Of a stretch of DNA of 64,000 nt, positions 1 through 12,800 are shown piece by piece. The stretch is from Marasmius tenuissimus (lineage: Eukaryota; Basidiomycota; Agaricomycetes; Agaricales; Marasmiaceae). Numbering within the stretch: position 1 is the first letter of the stretch; every line of letters begins with the position of its first letter. The notes under the pieces are model-generated. The model was given only the letters and a program-made list of their open reading frames with translations, was not told where the DNA came from and made no database searches. Made by a program: the position numbers and the translations under genes. Where the stretch lies: positions 124,001 to 188,000 of the forward strand of contig JAQOTA010000034.1 of the NCBI GenBank assembly GCA_029532415.1, given 5' to 3'.

Positions 1-256
1 TTCCTGTTCGCAACTGGGTACAGCGGGTTTCGTCCTACCTAACGGATATCGGGGATACTAATTACATTCTATCGGTCCAGGTATTTTGCTGATGTTGGAG
101 AGGCCTGGCAGTGGATATCCCAAGGTCGACAGTTCGGCGAAGGTTTTGTGGCCGAGAACGATGATGACGATGACAGGGAACCATGCAAGAGCTTGCAGCG
201 AGCGCATAACGACCAACAACGCGGGAGTCCTCTCTAAAGTTTGAGCTTGAGAGGTA
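1..256. other. No gene recognised at the left edge
   Basis: I see no open frame with recognisable protein character or paired splice signals in these first bases. A gene entering from outside the window cannot be excluded. Confidence 0.4.
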
Positions 257-862
257 CAGAGGCGAACCTAGATACGAAACGTTTAAGGAAGGCTGCCCCG
301 TTCCTCGGCCATATCACTGTACCATGTAAATTCTCTTTGCGAACAAGCATCTATGTGTATGAGGACCTTGTCAAAATTTTTGTGTGATTTTACAGGACGT
401 TCTGCCCGAGTCGCAAGGCATTGTATGTGCTGGGCGCAAAATCACCAAAAAACCCGGATACGAAAAATCACGTGCCCCGCCAGTTTCGGCACTAAGCGCC
501 CACGGCAACTGGCCTTTCCTGCTGCATCCATCGTGGAATTACATTCCTCCACCCACAGCACGCCTCGCTCGTCAAACAAAAAAGACCGTCAGAGTGTAGA
601 GAAGCTACAAAAATCCCAGAAAGATGAAGAAGCCTGAAATACTGCAGGTATAGACCATTTGGGCCAATTTTGGCCAATTTTCCACCATGTTTGATTTTCT
701 GGGAGGCAACAGGACCGCAGATAGCTCAGACGCGTATACCATCACATTTGGGACATTCACATGTTTCATATTAAAAAAAACCGCTTGGAAAAGCGTGCCC
801 TAGCGGGCTCAGAGTTCAGATTTTTCGTATCTGGGTATTTTTCGTATCCGGGTTCGCCTCTG
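257..862. mobile_element. MITE-like element with TA target duplication
   Basis: The left end begins CAGAGGCGAACC followed by a GATACGAAA stretch (257-279). The right end, read in reverse complement from 862, begins with the same CAGAGGCGAACC, again followed by GATACGAAA. The 23-nt termini differ at two positions. Both ends are flanked by TA (255-256 and 863-864), the target site of Tc1/mariner-type transposons. The GATACGAAA motif recurs inside, near 453 and 815-840. No transposase frame is present, so this is a non-autonomous element of about 606 bp. The small ORFs inside show no conserved domain and are unlikely to be genes. Confidence 0.7.
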
Positions 863-864
863 TA

Positions 865-3547
865 TGCTTCGTAGTCATTATCACTCATTCCGCCTGTCTC
901 ACCTATCAGTGTTCATCTAAATCACGAACCCAGAATGAGGCCAGAATTGAAAACATCCTGAACATGGTCAAGAGCAGAACGGGGAAACAGAAAAACTTGG
1001 GAGCTTGGGAGTACCGCATCGTACGTCGAGCCCAAATGTCCAGCTGCCAATTTCTGCCAACTCTGACGTATTCCCAAGGTCGAGACTTGGATTTTCCAAT
1101 CTCTACGGCCAACGCCTGACGGAAAACCTTACAAGCGAAGGTTCCTGTAACCACTAGTGATGTTGTCAGCGGGTGAAAGGCGTGTCTTAGCCATCACACA
1201 ACTTCAGCGCCTGGAAGTGTATAGCTCATTGTTCATCGACAGAGGCAGCGACTTCCAACTTGAACGAAACAGAGGCTGAGCAGAGGGAGGGAAGAAAAGC
1301 AAAGCTGCTAAGGAGGATGCCGTTGGAACTTACCCAAACGCTTTAGATGGTTCTGCAGGTTTAATCTTGTCTCTATGGTCAACGATTGTCGGGAACTAAT
1401 TCTGGCTATACAGTTTGTGAGATCCCTAGTGAACAGACCATCCGTCGCAATAAATAGCACCAGTAGTCTCTCGCTGGCACCATTTGCATCCAGTTCACTA
1501 TTCACCGCTGTCATACGCTGGCCGTGGAGGTCACGGCCAAATGTTCGGAAAACGCCCCCCTCTCTCCTGACACAGGCTCACAAGGCCGACCTCGTGCCTC
1601 GAGAACATCACACTGCCAACGTTCCTTGCTCACCAAGATCCTCTCGATTTTATTTGCCGCCGCTCTCATAACACCTATCAGCACGAGCTGTCCCGCCAGA
1701 GCCCCTGCTATGACTGTCAGTGCTCAAACGTGCACGCTTGGGGCCACACTAGCGATCTCAGTCACGAACGAATCAACGTACCGAGCGCGTTGGCGCAGCT
1801 TGATAAAGAAGATTGGAGCACGCGCAGATCCTCGTACGAGTCAAATAGCAGTGTGAGGAAGCAGAGGGGGGGAGTTTGATGCTGACCTCGACAAAATCGA
1901 TGCGGCTTGCATTGTCACGGTTCGGTGGGGTCCCAATTTCGGCGCTCGATGGCCAGGTAGCGGGCATAGCTTACGATCCTGATTCCGCTTTTGCGCCGAA
2001 CGTCCGATATGGGTCGAAAGTAGTTCGATATGTGGAATCTTTGCTTGATGCCAGGTCCATTTTCCCCAATAGCCGGGCTGAATCCCGAGTCATATGGTTG
2101 GCACGATGCACATACATATGCGACTTTGTACAACATCATTCGTACAGGACAAGCAGGTAACAATTTGTAATTGAGATGGTAATTGAGATGGATAATCGGA
2201 CGAAATCAATACTGTTCCCTCTATTATGAATGGTTCGAGGTGCGAAGGGGCGCCATGCAGTCGCCAGCGGAAGTCTTATTCTGCCACAACGAACGTTAGG
2301 TAGAGACTCCCTTCCCAATCGTCTGCCTCGTGATCCCATAAACCCAAACTTCGAGTTTTCGTAGCCATTCTTTCCCTGTTTGCGCCTCCGGGACCAGGTT
2401 GGAACCCTACATTCCTCATGTGACTGCTTGTAGGCGCTTGTTGCATTTCTCTTCACCCACGAGGGCTCGTATTCCTGATTACCTCAAAAGTCGGATGTTT
2501 AAACGCAGTGCCATAGCACAAATGCTTTATTTTTCGAATATCTCGCTATATGTCCCTGACCTCGTCGACCAGGTGGCTGAGAGACGCGCCAAAATTCAAA
2601 TGTTCGACGAAGTTGGAACGATGGGGGGTAATGAAACCTCGGCAAAGATGAAGTCGTCTCCCAAAACTCTTCTGATTTCCAGCAACATCTGTACGAGGAA
2701 GACAATATCAATCTTTGTAGGCCGATACGTCGTACTCAACGAGCCTACTATACTCTATCATCCTCCGTTTCTCCGAGGTCTCTTGATACCCTGGCTCTTT
2801 GAAGACCGAGCCTTCCGTGGATTCCAAACTGCTTTATATCATACAAAAGTGTAAGGTAGATGTATACGTTTGGAAGCGGCTGGGTAGGAGCCGCGGCTCG
2901 GGTGATTCCCGGATACTAATTCAGCATACGCGCCCTTGAGTTTTGCGTCTTGGAACCTTCGCATTTTTTCATTCTCTTAAGCACGCTGGACGTCGCCGAT
3001 ACGGAGTGAAGAATGTCCTATATAAATATAAGAAACGAAGAAAAATATTCGGTACTACAAAGTTGATACAGAGGGAGGGGGGGAAGAAACTAGGGCGGGT
3101 AAGCGACGAATTACACTGGCGGACAGTAAGAAAGACTGAAAAATTGCTGAGAGATAAGAAATACTGCCAGGAGGAGAATTCAAAAAGGGAGAGCTAACGA
3201 CCGAGTGGCGCTGATTCGAGAGGCATGACGAGCGGCAACGGCTCACGAGAGAGAACGAGCGACAGGGCTCACGAATAATTACTATGTATGACAGGCGCAG
3301 GAATATGGAAGGCCAGACACTACCAGACGGATGCGCTTCTCGCGTATCAATCCACCATCACCTCTTCATTTATGCTTTCGGTGACCCCAGGGACCGCTAC
3401 CGAACATCATCCGGGACGTGATCTGTGTTTCAGTGTACAGAGATCAGAACCGAGCTACTTATAGTCCAAGATGATGGAAGGAACTTCAGTAAGCTCGAGT
3501 CGGTTCGACAGAACCTAACTCCCGGAATCGGATGTTCAAGCGTAGAT
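865..3547. other. Gene-poor stretch, nothing convincing
   Basis: Only short ORFs on both strands, without recognisable domains or a consistent chain of splice sites. The longest on the plus strand (2399-2854, 151 codons) has no family signature I know and no supporting introns, so I do not call it. Confidence 0.4.
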
Positions 3548-6418
3548 TTACCCCTTGGGAAGGTATTTGTTCCCGGGAGTAGGGTCATCCGGAATTCCCG
3601 CCTGAACCCACTTTTCCCATGGCAAAGCAAGAACTTCCCCTTTGAGAACGTCCCTTTGTTCGGCGTGATGGTCCGGGAAGGTCTATGGAAAGATTGGTAA
3701 CATATGATATGAGGCTGCAAGGAACCTAAAGCTGAGTAGGAAAAAATTTACTCACCTCAATCCACTCAAGCAGCTTTGTCTTTCGTTGCTTGGCCTCGAG
3801 GGTGCTCATGTCCAAAGATAGTCTACGGTGTTTCGCAGACGTAAAAAAGGTCCTACAGAGCAACAACAACTCTTTTTGGAGACGACAGTGTTGCAGAAGT
3901 GACGAGTCCACCAAATTCCCAAAAACGCGATTTGACTCCATATCGGCGCCGTACCCATCGTTGTCTGCAAGCACTACAAAATCTGAAATGAAGGCTTTGA
4001 GGAGTGCCATGCATACTCCCTGATACGCGATGTGTTCTGGATTGTTCGACTCGTTCCCTTCAGAGACCTCGCAACGGCACTCTGTGAGCGAGGGTAATTT
4101 TTGTGGACGAACACCCTCTACCCGCCGGGTCAGGTCAGTCCGGTTTGTGCACCCCACAGCAAGTAGGATAGCCGAGGATACGTCATCGAGGGATGCGGCC
4201 GAAGACTGTCCAACTTCGAGATGAAAACACTTTGGATGCTCCGAAAACCTGAGCATGAGATTCTCCACAAAAGTACCACTGTGTTGCTTGCCATCGTGCT
4301 AGTAACAAAGAGTGTCAGGACAAGCCATGTAGAAGGACAAGATTGACGCAGGCAACCCCTTTCGATCATGCACTTACATATGTCCTTAACCATGGAATCA
4401 GTGGCCCAAAAGTCTGAAACCACTTCTTGTCGAGGTGAGTATCGATCAGTAGCGCAGACTGTGTCTGGAAATCCGGAACGTCGATTTTTCGCCAGTCGGC
4501 ATATTCATGAAGGAAGACAGGGGAGGGGATAGCAGTGGTAGGCAAATAGCCGTCGGAGTCGGTTGATAAAGTAGACGTAGTGAATGACTGAGAATCCGGA
4601 ATGTCGTTTTTTTGCCAGTCGGCGTAATGATGAAGGAAGACAGAGGCGAGATCGGTGGTGTGCAATCGATCCAACACACTGCGAGTTGGTTTAATCTCTG
4701 ACACGAAGAACCCAATCCAGTTCGTGAAGAAGCTGCGAACGTAGGCTTGATCGACGCTGTGGATGTATGAATGATGCATCAGAGGCAAAGCGTGAGGGGG
4801 TCTCTTACCTGTAACTCTTGCACGTCGAGAGGTTTTGAAGCCACTTTTGCGCAAGGACGTCCTTCTTAGCGGGTAGGTCAATGTGAAAGTGACGGGATCT
4901 TCTCGGTGTGACGAGATAATCCGTGAACGAGGTGTGATATAACGTGATCCTATCCGCCCAGCCGCGAATGTTCAATACTGAGTGCATGCCTCGTAACATC
5001 AATGCAACTTGTCCTGAGGGTAGTCCAAGCAGCAACTCGATATATCTGGGGGATGGTCCGAGATGCCTTGGAATTATGAGGATGGCTGCAAGAATGAGGA
5101 GAACGTCTTCGTGGTTGGGGTTGGCGCTGAGTATAACATGGCACAGTGCGTCGAGCGTGTCATATGGTGATGGCCCTGGATGAGGTGGAGTGTTCGCCAG
5201 GATCATCTGGAGCTGCGAGATAGGATGGGTGTAGTCAAGGTCAATAAACCTGACGAGAGTTGATGCATAGACAAACTGGCTACCAGACCTCTGAACCAGA
5301 GTTTTGAGGTCCTCCCTTGAGGGCCAAGGTCTCGGAAATTGTACCTGACTATGCCTGGCACTACTGGAAATGTTTCGAAAATGATAAAGATAGTAAAGCC
5401 TGATGTCCTTATCAGGTCCAAACGATTCGTCCAGTGGAGTAGCCTCTGTCAGGTGGCAGAGAGGTTCAGCAGTGAATGCTTCACGGATCCAGGATTCCGG
5501 TCGACTGCAGATCAAGAAACGCAATGGGAAGTGGGACGGTTCTCGGTATGCATCACAGATGATTTTGAGAATGCGCAACTGGGTTCTCTCGTCACTGCAT
5601 TCGTCCAATCCGTCGATAACGACGACGTTTGGCACTCGCAACGATGGAACGTATGCAAGTAACGCCAATAACGTCCACATGACATCCACTCGCGCAATCC
5701 ACGAAAGGACCAAAAGTGAAGCCCAAACCAGAGAATCCCACAGCCGTCTCTGCCAACCCTGCTCTACTGTGGGTTTGAAAATGAGCTCGCGGAATTGAGC
5801 TTCAAGATTGGCATCCAAAATCTTTGGATCTTGGGAGATCCTACGTTCTATTAGACGTCGCATGAAAGGCACGGTTGAGACGAGGCCGTGGGAAATTGTG
5901 GGGATGAGGGCAGAAGGATTGTTACGCATTGGGTCCGATCGGAAGAAGAAGAAAGAGGAGACGAGGAGGCCTTCCCTCTCGCAATCCTTGGCGACAGTCA
6001 TGGCAATAGCGGTTTTTCCAACGCCCGCGGCGCCGGTGAGCCAGAAGATAGGGACACCCTCCCCTCCGGCGAGCCTCCATTGCTCGATGATTCTAAGAAT
6101 TTTCTCGCGGGTTCCCGGAAGACATTCCCCCCGCTCGAACTGTTGCTCCGCGGTATGGGAAGCCCCGACACCTGCAATCTTATCCCAGAGGCTTCCAAAT
6201 CCTGTGTTGACAATGCGAGGTCACCTTTAGTCAGAGAACAGACTCGGAGAGCGCGGCGACTCACGATTCGAAGCCGTTGAATTATAGTACTTCACGAGAT
6301 TGAACTGTCCCCCAGACATCTGGCCGATCTCGCCACCCGTGTTTACGTTCTGAATTCCTCCAGCATTGTTATTGTTCTGCGGACCTGGGCCAGTATTGTT
6401 GTTGTTATACGTAGCCAT
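3548..6418 (-). CDS. NACHT-domain NLR protein (NLR1, 867 aa)
   Basis: Five exons: 6418-6265, 6201-4809, 4756-4378, 4298-3756, 3682-3548. Every exon junction matches the paralogues at 17.9-20.5 and 35.4-38.3 kb. The protein starts with an Asn/Gly-rich segment of about 50 residues (NNNNTG, GGQFNLV) that ends at a conserved intron after ASNR. A NACHT NTPase follows, with Walker A GAAGVGKT, a SFFFFRSD strand, Walker B VVVIDGLDEC and a sensor RFLICSRPE. The C-terminus carries a shared module (VFGNLVDSSLL, CRTFF, LLEWIE) and a last exon starting TFPDHH. There are no WD40, ankyrin or TPR repeats. Fungal NLRs of this type are thought to act in non-self recognition or cell death. Unlike its paralogues, NLR1 has a hydrophobic insertion of about 30 residues just before Walker B. 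The start is the ATG at 6418; the upstream GTG at 6430 is not used. Confidence 0.88.
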
Positions 6419-6577
6419 CCTCCTTTCCACTTTGGTCAGTGCGCTAAGCAGAACCGGATATTCCTAAAGATCGATCAACGGACGTCAGCTTGAACATCAG
6501 ATAAGAAATGACGGGCACTTACACTGGCGAAGGACGACAGAGGAATTGGTATGGTTCGAAGCGATGTGAGGGGAGGT

Positions 6578-6752
6578 CACCTTAGGCAGCACTTGTGACA
6601 GGTGCCGAAACCCTAATTGGGATGGTTCCTTGTACGTGAGAAATGGGCCTATCAGGCCTTCGCACGGACCGAACAAACCGCTGCTGTCACCAGGCTATCG
6701 ACCTCGCCACCACCGCCGATATGCTCGATGCCCATCCTCCGGGATATTTTCA
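6578..6752 (+). repeat. Left arm of a long inverted repeat (NLR1 promoter side)
   Basis: About 175 bp, starting CACCTTAGGCAGCAC, recurs in inverted orientation at 9635-9813 with near identity. Weaker similarity continues for roughly another 80 bp inward. The arm lies 160-330 bp upstream of the NLR1 start codon and so covers its likely promoter. ORFs on both arms that encode the same peptide (starting MGWFLVREKW) are side effects of the repeat, not genes. Confidence 0.85.
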
Positions 6753-6759
6753 GTCACTC

Positions 6760-9634
6760 CCTCTCAAACCTGATCCTCCTGCTCACAGTCAACAAATTCA
6801 CTTCTTCTAGACATCTCCCCGCTCTCGCCGGCACAATCAACCTGGGCAATTGGTTCGATCGCGCGACCTATCCGTTGTGTCTCCACACCGTCGATGCCCT
6901 CAACTATTGTCGAATGTATGTCGTTGCCTTCGAAAAACTATCAAATATTCTCCAGCTTTAGGCTAGAGTATACTAAACTCTCCGTTGCCTCGTCGCGTCT
7001 TACCGAAATCGGGGAATCGATCATTGTGCACACAACCGCAACCAATAGATGCCCCCTATTGTTGAGGACGGATGTGTCGGCGTCTCAAAAAAACTCGCTC
7101 GTATCTTATAGATGGGGGTTTGAGTATATGAAGCTCTTGCCCCCTTCATGCTTTCTCAATATCCCTCTCGTTGGAATTGGGGATCGGTGTACCCACTTCG
7201 ATAACAGTCTCCTTCGAAGCTTCCGGAAATTGACAGTAGGGCCTACAGGTTGAAGGATCCAGGATTTGTAGTGAGAATAGGAAGCCGTTGTGGGGGGAAG
7301 GATGGTCGCCGCTTTCGCGAGGCTAGGATAAGTGCACACTGCAGAACTACAGAACTGCACCATCTTCTTCACTCGTAGGTCTATACCCCTCATCCTCATA
7401 CAATTGGCTCGACATCTTTGAGCTCCATTTCGTCAAGTTTCTCGCCGCATGTCAGTTTACTATATGGACAACACAGTTGAGTAGGCCTCAGCTTGCGGAT
7501 GTCTGGGGCTCCGCACGCATGTACTCAACACGGTATCTTATCCCAGTGAGTGAATGTTCATATACAGCGGCCGGCTTACTACCAGAAGCCTGCAGAACGT
7601 GATTTGCTTGGAATACAGTAATCACAGCTCGGTGGTGGAAAAACTGACCTGCGATGCTCAAGCGCCGCTTTCAATCTACCAATCCTGGGCTCAGAGGTTC
7701 GGCGGGCGGACTTATGTACTGTCACCCTCATTGTTTAAGTGACGGTCTAACTATCCTGCTCATGCTGATAGTGATCTTTCCCTATGACCACATGCAATGC
7801 TTTGTCGTTGTCTCCTCCGCCAGGTATTTTATCGGTCCTGAAGCCGGACTTCTACTTCATACTAGAACCCACCATTGAATACACACCGTACCAGTTAAAT
7901 ATATGCTCATTCAACGTGTATGTAAATCTCATAAAGCTTGGGGTGGCTTTCTAAGGACTCCTGCGTGTTAAACTTCAGAAAGTAGAGGTCTGTTGGCTCT
8001 GGCGGTCTCGCGCGAACCTCACTCATTTTCTCGACTCATATCAACGTAAGATTCCATCAAGATAACACCGCAAAGACTCCCTAAATATAAAAAGGTACCC
8101 ACCAGATTTATTTGAGATTTTTTGAAGCGGTCGTAACAGCCACTCAAACGGGGACTGCGAACAAAGGTGTTATAGGGAAACGGGTGATCCGTCCTTTATT
8201 CAATACTAGGGAATCTGAGTAGTTCAATCAGTTATATAGTATCAATTTCCATGAGTATACATATAATAAGCTACCTATATAACATTGAGAACTGATCTCT
8301 GTATCCCTTGGAGGAGTGTAATAAAATATATGTTTTCGAACAAGGTCACCGGCTATTCGGGTTCCGGTTATCCGAGCCATCAGAACATATTCCTCCGCAC
8401 ATCCTCGGCGTTGGCCTCACGAATAGGCTTTAGTGATTGTAGTGCTGGATTTGTTCCAGCCTTGTACTCAACGATGCAGATTTTCTATTTGATTACACAT
8501 CGTATACTGATACGAATGTACATAGTACTACGCACAGGTCCGTTGAGTGCTATTCTGGCGCCTGGGTGGATCAGGCGTAGAGGATGTATAAGCGGCTTAC
8601 GGGTGCTCATTTAAAACTAGATTTGCCGATGAAACTGCGTCGAACTGAAAGTGTTGAATCAAAATGGACCGGAGGTGTGATAAGCGCGAACTGGTACCTC
8701 CCCGGCTCGAATACGTTAGACTGGAAGTGCGACGATAATACTTAGCTGACAGGAGGTGGCCGCTATAGTGAGATCAGAATCTTTTGAATCCCAAACCAGG
8801 TCGATTACATGACTCACAAAAATGGTGGCGAGGCAGGATTATGCGGTAGCTGCTAATGCACGGGGTGAACCTATCTCGATGTGACCAGTGCCCGTTGTTT
8901 TGCTTCAAATCATCAACATACTTGGCTCTGAAGTACTGCTATGAGCTCTGGAGTCGGTCTATGTGAGCTTCCATCAGCAACAGATAGGTATCGATGATCC
9001 TGAGGAAGAAAGAGCATCGATGGATTGATCGAGGGGCGACACACACAATTCCTTAAAGGATATTCTCCTATTGATTTCTGAGCACAAGAAGTGACTAAAA
9101 ACATGTCAGCAAGAGCTGCGCGACCGCTAGGAGGAATGAAAGCAAACCCCTCTCGAATTGGTGGGTGATGCGGTGGTCGTCGAGTTGAAGGGGGCCCGGC
9201 CGGGGGAACACATTGTTGAAATCACAAGATAGTCGGCTTGATGGCACCTACTATTGAAACTCATTGAGGATTAGGGCTTGTCAGTGGATGCCTTGGTAAT
9301 GCAATAGTCTCCGGCGGCGTTGCTGCCGTCAAATCTGGTGGGGAATTTCCCGGTTGTATGTAACACGCGGTGCCGCATGCGGAGGCTTTCCAACGATTGC
9401 GAAAGCCATCGGTGGCTACTTTTGCTTTCCGATTAATTGATTCCTCATCTGGAAGTCTTGTATCTCTCCCTAAGCTTTCCTTTCATTTTTTTGATGGGCC
9501 CGCGACGATTTGATAAGCAATCGCACCGCTCGCGTTGAGTTTCGAAGGGAATCGGGTATCCATCGAGAGTAGAAGAAGGGTGAAAAAAGTAAATATATTG
9601 TCTATGAGTGGTAGGGTAATGTGTCGAGGAATAG
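6760..9634. other. Gene-poor interior between inverted-repeat arms
   Basis: No recognisable gene in 2.9 kb. Only short ORFs without splice support are seen. The stretch lies inside the 6578/9813 inverted repeat. Confidence 0.4.
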
Positions 9635-9813
9635 CGACTGGAAATATGCCTGGTGGTGGGCATCGAGCACATCGACGGCGGTGGTGAGGTCGATAGCCTG
9701 GTGACAGCAGCGGTTTGTTCGGTCCGTGCGAAGGCCTGATAGGCCCATTTCTCACGTACAAGGAACCATCCCAATTAGGGTTTCGGCACCTGTCACAAGT
9801 GCTGCCTAAGGTG
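9635..9813 (-). repeat. Right arm of the long inverted repeat
   Basis: This is the reverse complement of 6578-6752, best conserved from 9650 to 9813. Outside the arm (beyond 9813) the sequence does not match the NLR1 5' leader. The copy therefore carries an NLR-type promoter region without the gene. Confidence 0.85.
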
Positions 9814-9814
9814 G

Positions 9815-12800
9815 GGGAGGTGATAAAGGTGTGGTGAACACGTGTGGTTCGTTGCGCTCACACACCACTGCCCAGGCCGACAGGCGGCTGATGGCAGATT
9901 CTTGCCGGGCACGTGGCCATGATTGGTTTGTTGCCTGTGGCTTTCGAACGATCAAAGGGGGAGAGTGAAGGGTTGGACGGAAGTTCGTTTCCAGCGACTA
10001 GACAAGGGGCGCCTTAGCTATTGCTTGTATTGGCCAACGATTGGAGCGACACGATAGTCCGAAGTACTCGAACTTGAAGTACAGAAGAAATCTGTAGGAA
10101 TTCGGCGACCTGTCTCGTCGGGGGCACACACAAGGAGATTTCAGTGGCAATCGAAGCGTTCAACAGCTCGGTGCTGTAACTAAACACCGAGTTTCCCATG
10201 TCAATGATGGATAGCCATAAATATCGCCCAAAACTGCTATCAAGACCCAGCAGGGCGTTTGAAAGCGATCGAGACCCAAGCAAAATTCACTCGTTTGCCT
10301 CAGGATGTCATATCAAGATAGATCAAGCCAAACGCACATCCATGGTCTACCCACCCTGTGCTCTCGCCGCCATTCGTCCAGGCAAACGCCGTCACAGATC
10401 AAGGAATCCCCGAGGCTGTATTCATCGGACACAAAACCCAGATAGACTGGTATCGAGGCGACTGTGTCTGGCAAGAGCTGACAACTCCAACGAGAAAACT
10501 AGAGATGAGACAATAAGTCTCCAAGGTGAAGACATGAGGTAGGAAGGCGCATGCTGCGTGAAATTGCCAGTCGATTGGATAACGAACGATTGGCGGTCCC
10601 GGTGAAGCAGGTCGAAGTGTTGTCTGATGGCACTGTTTATTGAGGGTGTTATCTTCTGGTGCTGGAAAGAGGAAGGTGTCGTACCTGAACAGGTTGGACT
10701 CGACGTTTGGTTGAGCAGAATGAGGAAGCCGGCCAGATTCGAACTGATGGTCGTCATCGCCCAACGTCGAGAACAGCTTGATCAAGGCATGCGACCTTTG
10801 GGAGCGGAGATGCCACGAATGGTTCGAGGTGCAGGGAACTGAGGAGTAATATGGGCAACGGTCAGTACGTAGTCAAGCCGAAAGCTCCTTGGGATCAATC
10901 CCAGCTCTCGTGCTTGCTTTACTTGAAGCTTCCCGGGTGAAAGTTGGGGTCAATATTCCATTATGTATGCAAAACATGAGACAAAAACCCGTACCGTCCT
11001 GACTCATGATTATAATAGCCACTCGTGCCGAATACAGGGCTATGGATGCTATCGCATTTGAGAGCATGTTATGTGACGCGCCTGGCCATTTTTGGAGAGC
11101 GCCGATAGGCTAACTCTCAGGCATTGGAATGGGTGCCGGACGAAAATCCGGAGTGTGCCAGTAATGAGCCATCTGAGGGCGAATCAAAGTGATTGATGAC
11201 CTTTGGAAGTTGTTTTCGGTAGGGAGCTGACGATATTGGGGTTCATGAAGGAGCTGAACGTGGGGGTACAGATCCAAGAGCATAAGCGCCCTAAGAGCGC
11301 CCAGCGCAAGGGGAGGATTTTCCAGGGATTTTCATGGATCTCCGCTTCCCTACGATGGTCAATAGTCGAGCACAAGCTCAGCCCTTCATTTTATGGGACA
11401 CTAGCTCGACAACTTGTAGCTAGAGGTTACTATCTCTACAGGCAAGTCAACTATCCTTTTATGGTATTCTACTCACCCATCTCCTTGCCATCTCTTTTAG
11501 ACATCGACTGAGATCAATGGGCGACGAAATCTCAAGCTCAAGTTGTGGTTACTGGCACGAACGGCGAAAAAGCTATTAGCACCCATAGCTTCGTTCTTCG
11601 ATTATCGCCTGTAACATTCTACTCTTTGTTCAGCCCTCTTATCATTCAAGAGACCCCTGCTCATCCATCTGTCGCGTCGTGAGCGCGCCTTTTGCTCGTT
11701 CGACAGCCAGCAAGACTTGATCCGCCCCCTACTAGTAGAGAAGTCGATCATACGAAGCTTGACGCGCGGGCATAAAATGAAGACAGTGAGAAACGACGAG
11801 GGGCGGTAGACGTGATTTGAATGAGAGGCGTGGAGGAATAGGGACAGAAAGGTCTCAGAAGCCTAGGGCAATAAAAAAACAACCAGAAGGATCATGAGAG
11901 CTCGAGGCTAACAACGATGAGGCCTATGTACAACGAGCACGAAGGCACCTCAACAACATCATCTGATAATCTGTGCCGCCCACCACGACTACCCCATCTC
12001 ACAAAAGATATGAATCCACTCGCTTATTCGCGATCGCTGTGCAGAGCATGCGACACTCACGCAAAAGGAAAGGCACGAGTCTTGGAAAGCGTGAGGTCGC
12101 ATTCGGTATGACTCGGTGCTTGTAGGTGCTTGTATGCTCACAACTCTCAACGCACGGAAAGCTGATTGCCGCACCACTTTACCTGCTCATACGCTTTCAA
12201 CTGCAACGGCAACCTTCGAAATCTGAACCGCCAGTGGTGTGTGAAGAGTGCAATAGGTCCTCGAAAAGAAGTATCGGTTTGCACAAAGAAGTGGATTGTG
12301 GAGGGAGGGTCTGAACCCGGGTTATCTGTATTATATTGGGGAAGAGAGCGGTACGGAGGCGAAAAGGGGGAAGGAAAGAGTATGACGACCATGATACGGA
12401 GGATGAAGCTTGAAGATGTATCGCAGGAGAACGAGCATGAAGAGGAATTCAGTATGCCAGGCAAATAGAAACGCACAGCTACTGGCGCTGTAGGGCTTTT
12501 TCCAACCTCGAGTTGAGACGGTTGGGTTTCATCTCACCCTTGCCCGATTGACCGCGTCCCCCTAAACCCACGTCGTCGTTCACGAGTCTGAATGCATTAG
12601 CCGGCTTGCCATCGTCACGAAGAGGGCTCTACCCAAGGGCATACATTCAAATTGGTCCCTTACGCTCCAAGTCTTGCCAACCGTCTTCCTCTAGCTCTTT
12701 CGAACCTCTTCCTTGCACGTCGCCCTTTTATCGTCTCTTTCTCGTAACTCGTTCTTAACTCAGGTTCTGGAAACTCCATCTCGTTCGTTGATCGATTGAA

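Noticed and set aside
353..637. ORF of 94 codons near the left edge
   Set aside because: It lies inside the TA-flanked MITE-like element and has no domain.
9445..9774. Minus-strand ORF sharing its first 30 residues with a plus-strand ORF at 6617
   Set aside because: The similarity is explained by the inverted DNA repeat. The frames diverge at once outside it and lack coding character.
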